NCBI GenBank assembly: GCA_038744785.1
Contig: JBCDLX010000017.1
Coordinates: 1 to 64,000 of the forward strand
Origin: Ovoidimarina sp038744785
GTDB taxonomy: Bacteria; Pseudomonadota; Alphaproteobacteria; Rhodobacterales; Rhodobacteraceae
Length of the DNA stretch: 64,000 bases
Direction of reading: 5' to 3'
The position numbers and the translations under genes were made by a program. This document shows, one piece after another, positions 17,999 to 26,575 of this stretch; positions within the stretch are counted from its first letter, which is position 1, and each line of letters begins with the position of its first letter. The notes beneath the pieces are model-generated. The model had not been told where the DNA came from. It worked only from the letters and a program-made list of their open reading frames with translations, and ran no database searches.

Positions 17999-18934
17999 TC
18001 ATTCGGGGGCCGGTTCGCCGACCCTCATGATTTCCCATTCTAGCCGTATTCCACTGCTTTGGAATACCTTTTCGCGCACCAACTCGCCCAAATTCTCCAA
18101 GTCCTGCGCCGTTGCATCACCCGCGTTGGTCAGAAAGTTCGGGTGCTTCTCATTCATGACCGCACCGCCCAGCCGTGCACCGCGAAGACCCGCATTCTCT
18201 ATGACTTTCCAGGCCTTCAATTCGTGCGTGTCGTCATCCTTACCTGTCGAGCTGTAGCCCGCGGGGTTCCGGAACGTAGACCCGGCGGTGCGGTCCTTGG
18301 TGGGCTGGGTGGCGTCGCGTTTGGCAAGTTGTGCCTCCATCTTCGCTACCAAAGTATCTGGATCGTCCATTTCGGCCTCAAAGACAGCGTCGACCAGCAC
18401 CATACCTTCGGCGAGATCGCTGGTCCGGTATCGGAAATTCAAAGCGGTGGCGTCCAGTTTAACCACGTCACCCGCCCGCGTGACGGCTGTCGCTTCGACG
18501 AAATGATCAGCGACATAGCTGCCATAGCAGCCTGCGTTCATCCGCACGGCCCCGCCAATCGATCCGGGGATTGTACGCAAGAAGGTCAGATCGAGCCCAG
18601 CCCCTGCCGCCTTTTTTGCCACATGCGCATCAAGCGCTGCCGCGCCCGCAGTGACCCGGGTTCCATTGACCGAGACCTCGTTAAATCCGCGGCCAAGCCG
18701 GATTACCACCGCCCGAATGCCGCCGTCGCGCACGATCAGGTTCGAGCCGACGCCCATAGGGAAGACCGGAACCACAGGATCAAGCGCGCACAGAAACTCT
18801 GCCAGGTCGTCCGTGTCAGCAGGCTGGAACAGAATATCCGCTGGTCCGCCGACGCGAAGCCATGTCAGATCGGCGAGCGACCGGCCCGGGGTCAGACGTC
18901 CTCGCACGGTTGGAAGGGGCGCCAGAGCGATCAT
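17999..18934 (-). CDS. murB: UDP-N-acetylenolpyruvoylglucosamine reductase MurB
   Basis: FAD enzyme that reduces UDP-GlcNAc-enolpyruvate to UDP-MurNAc; 311 residues. I start it at ATG 18934 (MIALAPLPTVRG), which overlaps the DUF2484 stop (ATGA); a much longer open frame continues upstream but antisense to nothing and without MurB homology. FAD motifs: LRVGGPADILFQP, FPMGVGSNLIVRDGG and IPGSIGGAVRMNAGCYG. The catalytic Ser lies in AGSTFRNP, and the closing Glu in MNEKHPNFLTNAG. Confidence 0.94.
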   Translation of the reverse strand: MIALAPLPTVRGRLTPGRSLADLTWLRVGGPADILFQPADTDDLAEFLCALDPVVPVFPMGVGSNLIVRDGGIRAVVIRLGRGFNEVSVNGTRVTAGAAALDAHVAKKAAGAGLDLTFLRTIPGSIGGAVRMNAGCYGSYVADHFVEATAVTRAGDVVKLDATALNFRYRTSDLAEGMVLVDAVFEAEMDDPDTLVAKMEAQLAKRDATQPTKDRTAGSTFRNPAGYSSTGKDDDTHELKAWKVIENAGLRGARLGGAVMNEKHPNFLTNAGDATAQDLENLGELVREKVFQSSGIRLEWEIMRVGEPAPE

Positions 18935-19191
18935 GCTTTGTTGCCCAAACCGACCTGCCGTTTTGTCCAACGCCAGAGGTAGCGCACTGGCCAGCGGAGG
19001 ATCGATATGCCGGCCAGCGACGCCACCAGTCCGATCCAGATCCCGTGTTCGTAGACCACGAAACCAAGGATCGGCAGACCGATTGTGATCAGGACGTAGG
19101 CAGCCGGCCAATGGTGCCGCTTCGACGGAAACATCGCGATGACTGAGGCCACAACGACCCATAGGCAGGCAAGCGTTACCGACAGGCTCAC
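18931..19191 (-). CDS. Small membrane protein, DUF2484-type
   Basis: Protein of 86 residues with three hydrophobic segments (SVTLACLWVVVASVIAMF, AYVLITIGLPILGFVVY, GLVASLAGISILRW) and a basic C-terminus (RYLWRWTKRQVGLGNKA). It overlaps murC upstream and murB downstream by 4 bp each, so it is translated from the dcw mRNA. Short proteins of this type sit between murC and murB in Rhodobacteraceae and are labelled DUF2484; function unknown. The position suggests a role near peptidoglycan precursor synthesis, but that is only inference. Confidence 0.75.
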   Translation of the reverse strand: MSLSVTLACLWVVVASVIAMFPSKRHHWPAAYVLITIGLPILGFVVYEHGIWIGLVASLAGISILRWPVRYLWRWTKRQVGLGNKA

Positions 19192-20606
19192 GCAGCGCCT
19201 TTCTCAAGTTGCTGCGGCAGGCCGTGGGCCCAGGCCGAGATCGTCCCGGCGCCAAGACAGACAACGATATCGCCCGGCCCGGCCTCGGCAGCAACAAGCG
19301 CGGCCAGTTCGGCATCGTCCGAAATCGCCATGGCGTGACGGTGGCCATGACGGCGCAGGCCCGCAACCAGATCTTCGCGTGTTGCCCCCGCAATCGGGTC
19401 TTCACCGGCAGCAAACACTTCTGCAATACCCACCACATCCGCATCATTGAAGCAGGCGCAGAACTCCTCAAACAACGACGACAGGCGCGAGTACCGGTGG
19501 GGCTGGTGTACCGCAATCACTTTGGCGCCAGGCTCGACCGCTTGCCGGGCGGCTTTCAGGACCGCCGCAATTTCAACCGGATGGTGACCGTAGTCGTCGA
19601 TAATGCTTACGCCGTTGACTTCACCGACTTTGGTGAAACGGCGGTTGACGCCTGCGAAGTTTGCAAGAGCCTCGCGTATCTCACCCGCCTTCATCCCCAG
19701 ATGTCGCGCCACGGCCACGGCGGCAAGCGCGTTTGAGACGTTGTGATCGCCTGGCATCGGCAGAGTGCAGCCTTCGATCACTACGCCGTCGTTTGCCAAT
19801 GCGATGTCGAAATGCGCGACACCCTTTTCGTAGGTCAGATTCACCGCCCGCACATCGGCCTGCGCGTTAAAGCCAAACGTCACGACCCGGCGATCGGTCA
19901 CTCGGCCGACAAGCGCCTGAACCTCAGGATGGTCGGTGCAAAGAACGGCAAGACCGTAGAAGGGGATGTTCGACACGAAATCCGTGAAACCCTGCCGCAG
20001 ATTTTCGATTGTACCCCAGTGCTCCATATGCTCGGGGTCAATGTTGGTGACGATCGCAATCGTCGCGGGCAGTCGGTTAAACGTCCCATCGGATTCGTCG
20101 GCTTCAACCACCATCCAATCGCCCTGCCCAACACGCGCGTTCGAGCCGTAAGCATGGATCACACCGCCGTTGATCACTGTTGGATCGACCCCCCCCGCGT
20201 CCAGCAGCGTAGCGACCATGGTTGTCGTCGTCGTCTTGCCGTGCGTTCCAGCGACGGCAATGTTCGACCGAAGCCGCATCAACTCGGCCAGCATTTCTGC
20301 CCGGCGCACTACCGGCAGCCCCATGCGCCGTGCGGCATCGAGTTCGGGATTGCCGTCTTTGATCGCCGACGAAATTACGACAACCTCTGCATCGATCAGG
20401 TTTTCTGCCTTCTGGCCGATGAAAACATATGCCCCTTTTTCCTTCAGCCGGTCGGTGATCTTCGACGCCTTCAGATCCGATCCCTGAACCGTGTAGCCGT
20501 GATTCAAAAGAACCTCAGCAATCCCCGACATGCCGATGCCACCGATCCCCACAAAATGGATCGGCCCCATTTCGGTAGGCAGTTTGGTCGCGGCTGCTGC
20601 GTTCAT
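19188..20606 (-). CDS. murC: UDP-N-acetylmuramate--L-alanine ligase MurC
   Basis: First Mur ligase, adding L-Ala to UDP-MurNAc; 472 residues. N-terminal UDP-binding motif HFVGIGGIGMSGIAEVLLNHG, central ATP loop GTHGKTTTTTMVATLL, and the C-terminal DDYGHHPVEIAAVLKAAR and VHQPHRYSRL segments that are specific to MurC. ATGA overlaps on both sides (murG upstream, DUF2484 downstream) show tight coupling. Confidence 0.96.
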   Translation of the reverse strand: MNAAAATKLPTEMGPIHFVGIGGIGMSGIAEVLLNHGYTVQGSDLKASKITDRLKEKGAYVFIGQKAENLIDAEVVVISSAIKDGNPELDAARRMGLPVVRRAEMLAELMRLRSNIAVAGTHGKTTTTTMVATLLDAGGVDPTVINGGVIHAYGSNARVGQGDWMVVEADESDGTFNRLPATIAIVTNIDPEHMEHWGTIENLRQGFTDFVSNIPFYGLAVLCTDHPEVQALVGRVTDRRVVTFGFNAQADVRAVNLTYEKGVAHFDIALANDGVVIEGCTLPMPGDHNVSNALAAVAVARHLGMKAGEIREALANFAGVNRRFTKVGEVNGVSIIDDYGHHPVEIAAVLKAARQAVEPGAKVIAVHQPHRYSRLSSLFEEFCACFNDADVVGIAEVFAAGEDPIAGATREDLVAGLRRHGHRHAMAISDDAELAALVAAEAGPGDIVVCLGAGTISAWAHGLPQQLEKGAA

Positions 20607-21697
20607 GTGTCTGGTCCTTTCAGTCCCTCGACCATTTCCACCAGCCGGTCCGTCGCGTCAGGCCGACCGGCCCCAAGCGCGTTCCGGGCCATTGTATCAG
20701 CAGCCTGGGGATTGGTGAGAATGCGGGTGATTTCACTTGCCAGCGCGCCAGGCGCAAGTTTTTTTTCTGGGATCAGAATGGCGGCCTCGGCTTCGACCAA
20801 CTGGCGGGCGTTGGCGGTCTGATGATCACCGGTCGCGGCAGCATACGGCACGAGGATCGCAGGACGCCCGATGACGGACAGATCAGCCACCGATGACGCG
20901 CCTGCCCGGCTGATCACAAGCTGAGCCTCGGCCATCCGGCGCGGTATGTGCTCAAAGAACGGCTTTACCTCGGCCGAGATACTGTGGTCATCATAAAACG
21001 CGCGCACCCGGGCTTCGTCTTCGTCGCGAGCCTGATGGCCGACCCGGATCTGGGTTCGCAGATGATCGGGAAGCTGGGCGATCGCTTCGGGTACGACATC
21101 GGAGAGGATACGTGCGCCCTGACTGCCGCCGATCACCAGAAGCGACATCGGGTAATCCCCGGGCGCGATATAGCCTGCACCGGCACGCTCCAAGACGGCG
21201 CGACGCACGGGGTTCCCCGTGTGATGCCCCAAGACGCCCGCCGGCAGTTCGGTGGGCCACGCACCACACGCAACGGCATTGACCCGTGGCGCAAGCGCGC
21301 GGTTGACGCGCCCGAGAACGCCGTTTTGCTCGTGGATCATGCGCGGGATGCGCAGAAGCGTTGCCGCAATCATCGCCGGGATCGTGGGGTAGCCGCCAAA
21401 GCCCACAACAACCTGCGGGCGACGCGCGACCATCCGTCCCAGTGCCTGCGCCACGCCGCCAGAGATCATGAATGGCATCGCAAGTTTGGCCGCTGCCCCG
21501 CCGCGTGCTGGCGTCGATGACAGGACCTGATCCCGCTCAACTTCGACCGGAAAGCCCCCGGCATAGCGCGCGCCCCGAGCATCAGTTGACAGGCGCACCC
21601 GCCAACCCTGATCCAAAAGCGCCTCGGCCAGGGCCTGGGCCGGGAACATGTGCCCGCCCGTCCCGCCGGCAGCGATCACACACATGGGCCCGGTCAT
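20603..21697 (-). CDS. murG: Lipid II synthase MurG (N-acetylglucosaminyltransferase)
   Basis: GT-B glycosyltransferase converting lipid I to lipid II at the inner membrane face; 364 residues. Glycine-rich N-terminal loop AAGGTGGHMFPAQALAEAL, second loop VVGFGGYPTIP, then HEQNGVLGRVNR, and the C-domain VIGGSQGARILSDVVPEA and ISRAGASSVADLSVIGRPAILVPY. Start and stop codons overlap the ftsW stop and murC start by 4 bp each. Confidence 0.96.
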   Translation of the reverse strand: MTGPMCVIAAGGTGGHMFPAQALAEALLDQGWRVRLSTDARGARYAGGFPVEVERDQVLSSTPARGGAAAKLAMPFMISGGVAQALGRMVARRPQVVVGFGGYPTIPAMIAATLLRIPRMIHEQNGVLGRVNRALAPRVNAVACGAWPTELPAGVLGHHTGNPVRRAVLERAGAGYIAPGDYPMSLLVIGGSQGARILSDVVPEAIAQLPDHLRTQIRVGHQARDEDEARVRAFYDDHSISAEVKPFFEHIPRRMAEAQLVISRAGASSVADLSVIGRPAILVPYAAATGDHQTANARQLVEAEAAILIPEKKLAPGALASEITRILTNPQAADTMARNALGAGRPDATDRLVEMVEGLKGPDT

Positions 21698-22863
21698 CCG
21701 CGCGCCCGCCCGGTCAGCACATCACTCATACCGCCTTGGGGACGGGTGCGCGTAAAGCTCAACAGAATACCTAGCATAATCCCGGCTGCGACCAGCGAAG
21801 ACCCCCCGTAGCTGACAAATGGCAGTGTCATCCCCTTGGCGGGCAACAGCCTGACCGCGACCGACAGGTTGATCATCGCCTGTATGCCAAAGGTACATGC
21901 TAGACCGGCACCGACTAGCCGGACGAAAGGATCGCGCTCGCGAATCAGGCGGATCAGCGACCGGATCACAATAGTCGCAAAAAGGCCGATGACAAAAAGA
22001 ACAAGGATCAGTCCGTATTCCTCTGCCGCAACAGCGATTATGAAATCGGTATGCGCATCTGGCAGCGACCATTTCACCCGGCCCTCGCCGACGCCAACGC
22101 CAAAGACCCCGCCCTCACGGATTGCGCCTGCGGCATAGCCAAGCTGAGTTGTCGGGTCGACTTCGGGCGATAGAAACCCGTCAATCCGTCGGGCGAAATG
22201 CTCGGAGTTGTTGTAGGCAAACGACCCGGCTGCAAGCACCAGAACCGCCAGACCGCAAAGAATGAGAAATGGAGCGCCAGCCACAAAATACATCACACCC
22301 CAGGCAAATAGGATCAGCGCGGCCTGGCCGAAATCGGGTTGAAGCGCCAAAAAAAAGCAAATCACAACGGTTATCGCAAGCGACAGGCGCTTGCCCGGTG
22401 GCCCTTGCAGATCCGCGCTTGACGCGATCAGCCAACCCGCAACGACGATGAACCCGGGCTTGAGAAACTCCGACGGCTGCACACTGCCGATCCCGATCGA
22501 GTACCAGCGCACAGCGCCCTTTCCGAAATCCGTTCCAAAGATCGGCAGGAACGCAAGCGCAACGAATGACGCAAGAAACCCGATTGTCGCAAGCCGCCGA
22601 ACCTGCTGCGGGGGAAGCATCGAAATCACAACCATCGTGACCAATGCGATCCCGCCAAACAGCGCCTGCCTTTCGACATAGTGAAAGGGATCAAGCCCAT
22701 TGCGCGCGGCCAGTGGCGGAGACGCCGCAAGACCCAGGAGCAGCCCAACAGCAAACAGCAGCAACACGCACACCAAGGACCATCGATCCAGCGTCCGCCA
22801 CCACCTGGGGAGAACAGGTTCGCCGCCCCGCATCGGGACCGACCCATGCACCATTTCTGTCAT
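21694..22863 (-). CDS. ftsW: Peptidoglycan glycosyltransferase FtsW
   Basis: SEDS-family polytopic membrane enzyme (about 10 segments, 389 residues) that polymerises septal peptidoglycan together with FtsI. SEDS hallmarks visible: FGKGAVRWYSIGIGSVQPSEFLKPGFIV, GAIREGGVFGVGVGEG followed by LPDAHTDFIIAVAAEEYG, and the C-terminal LPFVSYGGSSLVAAGIMLGILLS. Its upstream neighbour on the minus strand should be murD, but an oppositely oriented lactate dehydrogenase gene lies between, so ftsW must be reached by read-through or by its own promoter in 22864-23054. Confidence 0.95.
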   Translation of the reverse strand: MTEMVHGSVPMRGGEPVLPRWWRTLDRWSLVCVLLLFAVGLLLGLAASPPLAARNGLDPFHYVERQALFGGIALVTMVVISMLPPQQVRRLATIGFLASFVALAFLPIFGTDFGKGAVRWYSIGIGSVQPSEFLKPGFIVVAGWLIASSADLQGPPGKRLSLAITVVICFFLALQPDFGQAALILFAWGVMYFVAGAPFLILCGLAVLVLAAGSFAYNNSEHFARRIDGFLSPEVDPTTQLGYAAGAIREGGVFGVGVGEGRVKWSLPDAHTDFIIAVAAEEYGLILVLFVIGLFATIVIRSLIRLIRERDPFVRLVGAGLACTFGIQAMINLSVAVRLLPAKGMTLPFVSYGGSSLVAAGIMLGILLSFTRTRPQGGMSDVLTGRARG

Positions 22864-23054
22864 GGACAGACTGCCTCGTTTTACCGCTCTTTGCCCGTTT
22901 TCCGGGTCTGGCTACGATGATTACCTGCGTTTGCCGCGCCACGCCAGAAAAAGCGTTCGCGCGATCCCGCTTCGTGGCCAAAAAACGACGCACAGCACCT
23001 GACACTGATACATGGCCACGCTAGCGTTCTTACACCGGGATCGGAGAACATATT

Positions 23055-23987
23055 ATGAAGATCGGCATTGTCGGGGCTGGCATGGTTGGATCTGCGGCGG
23101 GGTACGCCATAGCACTGATGGGCGTGGCCAGTCAGATTGTGCTGGTCGATCAAGACGTTGGTCTTGCCAAGGCGCAGGCCGAAGATATCGCCCACGCTGT
23201 CCCATTCGCTTCTTCCGTGGCTGTAACCAACGGTGATTTTGATGCATTGGCCGGCGCGGATGTGGTGATCCTTGCAGCCGGGGTTTCGCAGAAGCCCGGA
23301 GAAACGAGGCTCGACCTTCTGTCACGAAACGCCCAGGTGTTCCGCCAAGTGATTGCTGCGGTCGAACAGGCCGCCCCGCAGGCGATCCTGCTCATTGCGA
23401 CGAACCCCGTAGACATCATGACCGACATTGCCACCCGCCTGTCGGGGCAGCCACCGGCCCGCGTGATCGGCTCGGGTACAATCCTTGATACCGCGCGGTT
23501 CCGCTGGCTTCTGGGCCGCCATCTGGGTATCGCCCCTCAATCGGTGCATGCCTACGTGCTGGGCGAACATGGCGACAGCGAAGTCCTTGCGTGGTCCGCC
23601 GCGCGGGCTGGCGCGACACCGATCCGCGCCTTTGCCGCCCAGGTCGGCGCACCCATCACGAAGGATGTTGTGGACCATATCGACACTGGCGTCCGTCGCG
23701 CGGCCTATACGATCATCGAGGGGAAGGGCGCGACATGGTACGGCATCGGTGCGGGCCTTGCCCGGATCGTGCGTGCCATCGCGCGCGACGAGGCGGCCGT
23801 TCTATCGGTTTCGACGATGACCGCCGAGGTCTGCGGTCTGCGGGACGTCGCCCTATCGGTGCCGCGCGTCGTCGGCGCAAATGGCGTGTCAGCAGAGCTT
23901 TTTCCCGATCTTGAAGCGGACGAAACTGCGGCGCTGAAAGCCAGCGCGACACTTCTTAAATCGCTCGCGGACCAGATCAGTCTTTAA
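23055..23987 (+). CDS. ldh: L-lactate dehydrogenase (NAD)
   Basis: NAD-dependent 2-hydroxyacid dehydrogenase of the LDH/MDH family; 310 residues. Rossmann motif VGAGMVGSAAGYAIA, catalytic loop GVSQKPGETRLDLL with Gln79 (lactate-type specificity; malate dehydrogenases have Arg here) and catalytic Arg85, substrate Arg148 in LDTARFRW, and catalytic His172 in GEHGDSEV. It is the only plus-strand gene inside the dcw cluster; its stop overlaps the murD stop in a shared TTAA. It runs against the direction of division-gene transcription. Confidence 0.88.
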   Translation: MKIGIVGAGMVGSAAGYAIALMGVASQIVLVDQDVGLAKAQAEDIAHAVPFASSVAVTNGDFDALAGADVVILAAGVSQKPGETRLDLLSRNAQVFRQVIAAVEQAAPQAILLIATNPVDIMTDIATRLSGQPPARVIGSGTILDTARFRWLLGRHLGIAPQSVHAYVLGEHGDSEVLAWSAARAGATPIRAFAAQVGAPITKDVVDHIDTGVRRAAYTIIEGKGATWYGIGAGLARIVRAIARDEAAVLSVSTMTAEVCGLRDVALSVPRVVGANGVSAELFPDLEADETAALKASATLLKSLADQISL

Positions 23988-25381
23988 AGAAGCTTCTCGA
24001 CCTCGGCCATGAAGTCCTCGCCCCGCTTCTCGAAATCGTCGTACTGATCGAAGCTAGCGGCCGCCGGCGCCAATAGCACTGTATCACCCGGCTCGGCCTC
24101 TTCCGCCGCCCGCGACACGGCTGCAGCCATCGTAACACAAACCTCGTGCGGCACGCCGCCAAGCGTAAGGGCCGTTTCCGCCGCGTGGCGCCCTATGACA
24201 TAGGCTTTGATCACGTCACCCGCATCTGACGCGAGCGCGCCAAGACCGCCCTCTTTGACCTGACCGCCAACGATCCATCTGATCCGCGGAAAGGCTCGCA
24301 ACGCCTGTGCCGCACTGTCAACGTTGGTTGCTTTAGAATCATTTACGAACCGAACGTCATCCCGGACACCCACCAATTGGCTGCGATGGGCCAGACCGGT
24401 AAAGCTGTGGAAGGCATTTTCGATTATTCGTGGCGAAAGACCCAAGGCACGGACGGCCGCATATGCAGCACAGGCGTTTTGGTGATTGTGAGTTCCTGGC
24501 AGACCCGTTACCCCACGGAGGTCGATCGATGCGATTTGCCGGCCCTTTCGCGTCTCGGCAAGAAATCCCTTACGGGCAAGGACCGACCATCCAGGGCCCG
24601 ACAGCTTCCCCCCCGACGATACTCGGATCACGCGGTCATCTTCAGGCGCCTCGGCCATCTGATTGGCCAGGTAACGGCCCTCGGGCTCGTCGACGCCAAT
24701 GATAGCCCGGTCAGGTCCGCCTTCGGAGAACAGCCGGCGCTTGGCCGCGAAGTAGCCGCCCATGCCGCCGTGCCGGTCCAGGTGATCGGGGGTTAGATTA
24801 GTGAAGACCGCGATGTCCGGGGTCAGCGCCCGGGCCAACTCGGTCTGATAGGAAGACAGTTCCAGCACGATCACACCGCCGTCGCCCGGCGGGTTCAGGT
24901 CGAAAACACCCACACCAATGTTCCCGGCAAGCTGCGCCTCGTGCCCGGCATCGGTCAGGATGTGATGGATCAGGGCCGACGTGGTCGATTTGCCATTCGA
25001 TCCGGTCACGGCGATGATGCGTGGCACTGTGTCATACCGCGCCCAATCCTCGGCGCCGAGTGCCCGAAAGAACAGGCCGATATCGTTGTCGACAGGAACA
25101 CCGGCAGCCAAGGCCGCGGCAATTGCTGGATGCGGCGCAGGGTAAAGATGCGGGATGCCCGGTGAAACGACCATCAAGTCCAGCCCGTCTGTTCCACCGG
25201 GCCTGGCAAAGTCGTGCAGGATCAAGCCAGCTTCCGCCCCCCGGCTCCGACCCGCCGCGCTGTCGTCCCAAGCACGTACAGTTGCTCCGCCTGCAATCAG
25301 AGCGCGCGCCGACGACAACCCCGACCGCCCAAGCCCCAGAACGCCAACGGACCGATCGGAAACACCCCGCGCTGTGATCAA
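23984..25381 (-). CDS. murD: UDP-N-acetylmuramoyl-L-alanine--D-glutamate ligase MurD
   Basis: Second Mur ligase, adding D-Glu; 465 residues. N-terminal GVLGLGRSGLSSARALIAGG, ATP loop AVTGSNGKSTTSALIHHIL, FTNLTPDHLDRHGGMGGYFAAKRRLF typical of MurD, and C-terminal FVNDSKATNVDSAAQALRAF. It ends by overlapping the ldh gene head-to-tail in TTAA. A 101-bp gap separates it from mraY. Confidence 0.95.
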   Translation of the reverse strand: MITARGVSDRSVGVLGLGRSGLSSARALIAGGATVRAWDDSAAGRSRGAEAGLILHDFARPGGTDGLDLMVVSPGIPHLYPAPHPAIAAALAAGVPVDNDIGLFFRALGAEDWARYDTVPRIIAVTGSNGKSTTSALIHHILTDAGHEAQLAGNIGVGVFDLNPPGDGGVIVLELSSYQTELARALTPDIAVFTNLTPDHLDRHGGMGGYFAAKRRLFSEGGPDRAIIGVDEPEGRYLANQMAEAPEDDRVIRVSSGGKLSGPGWSVLARKGFLAETRKGRQIASIDLRGVTGLPGTHNHQNACAAYAAVRALGLSPRIIENAFHSFTGLAHRSQLVGVRDDVRFVNDSKATNVDSAAQALRAFPRIRWIVGGQVKEGGLGALASDAGDVIKAYVIGRHAAETALTLGGVPHEVCVTMAAAVSRAAEEAEPGDTVLLAPAAASFDQYDDFEKRGEDFMAEVEKLL

Positions 25382-25482
25382 AGCCCCTGACCCCTACCCC
25401 TTGCCATCATGTCCCTTTCATCCTGGTTTAAATGCCCCCGTGGGTGCTTGCGCGTGCCGCCCCTTACCAAGATCAGACATGT

Positions 25483-26565
25483 CTAGCGCACCTTCAACGT
25501 TGCCAGTCCGATAAGCGCTAGGATCAGACTGATAATCCAGAACCGGATTACAATCTGCGGTTCGGCCCATCCCTGTTTTTCGAAATGATGGTGGATTGGC
25601 GCCATAAGGAACACTCGCCGGCCCGTGCGCTTAAAGTACGCAACCTGGATGATGACCGAAAGCGCCTCGACCACGAAAAGCCCGCCGACGATAGCCAGCA
25701 CGATCTCGTGCTTGGTTGCAACCGCGATTGCACCCAAAGCGCCGCCCAGCGCCAGCGAGCCTGTGTCACCCATAAACACGGCGGCAGGTGGTGCGTTGTA
25801 CCAAAGGAACCCAAGCCCGCCCCCGATCAGCGCGGCCGTGAACACCAAGATCTCGCCTGTCCCCGGCACATAGTGAACGTCAAGGTATTCGGTAAAGTCG
25901 ACCCGGCCCACGGCATAAGCGATCACGCCCAGCGTCCCGGCGGCGATCATCACAGGCATGATGGCGAGCCCGTCAAGGCCGTCGGTCAGGTTCACCGCGT
26001 TCGCCGCGCCGACGATTACGATCATTGCAAAGGGCACAAACACAAAAGACAGGTTCAACAGCACGTCCTTCAGCACTGGCACCGCAAGGCGGTTGGCCAG
26101 TGCGTCAGGGTGCAGCATCGTACACCAAACGGCGGCCATCGCAGCAATTGCAAAGCCGATCGCCAATCGCACCTTTCCGGGCACGCCCTTGTGATCCCCC
26201 TTCGAAACCTTGGCGTAGTCATCCGCGAACCCGATCATTCCGAAACCGACGGTGACAAACAGGATCGTCCAGACAAACCCGTTGTCGAGCCGCGCCCAAA
26301 GAAGTGTCGAGACCAGAAGCGACGACAGGATCAGCAACCCGCCCATGGTCGGCGTCCCGGCCTTCGCAAGATGTGCCTCGGGGCCGTCATCCCGGATGGG
26401 CTGGCCCTTCTTCTGAGTTCGGCGCAAAAGGTTGATCAGCGGCCGCCCGAATATGAAGCCAAAGATCAGCGCGGTAAAAAAGGCGCCACCCGCGCGGAAC
26501 GTAATGTAGCGAAACAAGTTCCAGACGTCGCCGCCGTCGGAAAAGGCAGTCAGCCAGTATAGCAT
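25483..26565 (-). CDS. mraY: Phospho-MurNAc-pentapeptide translocase MraY
   Basis: Ten-segment membrane enzyme that makes lipid I on undecaprenyl phosphate; 360 residues from ATG 26565 (MLYWLTAFSDGG), the usual MraY start. A longer frame would overlap murF and adds no homology. Motifs: GTPTMGGLLIL, FADDYAKV (metal-binding Asp pair), NAVNLTDGLDGLA, FMGDTGSLALGG and the MraY-specific HHHFEKQGW. It follows murF by 10 bp. Confidence 0.95.
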   Translation of the reverse strand: MLYWLTAFSDGGDVWNLFRYITFRAGGAFFTALIFGFIFGRPLINLLRRTQKKGQPIRDDGPEAHLAKAGTPTMGGLLILSSLLVSTLLWARLDNGFVWTILFVTVGFGMIGFADDYAKVSKGDHKGVPGKVRLAIGFAIAAMAAVWCTMLHPDALANRLAVPVLKDVLLNLSFVFVPFAMIVIVGAANAVNLTDGLDGLAIMPVMIAAGTLGVIAYAVGRVDFTEYLDVHYVPGTGEILVFTAALIGGGLGFLWYNAPPAAVFMGDTGSLALGGALGAIAVATKHEIVLAIVGGLFVVEALSVIIQVAYFKRTGRRVFLMAPIHHHFEKQGWAEPQIVIRFWIISLILALIGLATLKVR

Positions 26566-26575
26566 CGCAAGCCTT

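Noticed and set aside
18935..19516. Long N-terminal extension of MurB
   Set aside because: The extension lies over the DUF2484 and murC coding regions in another frame; MurB homology and the ATGA overlap place the start at 18934.
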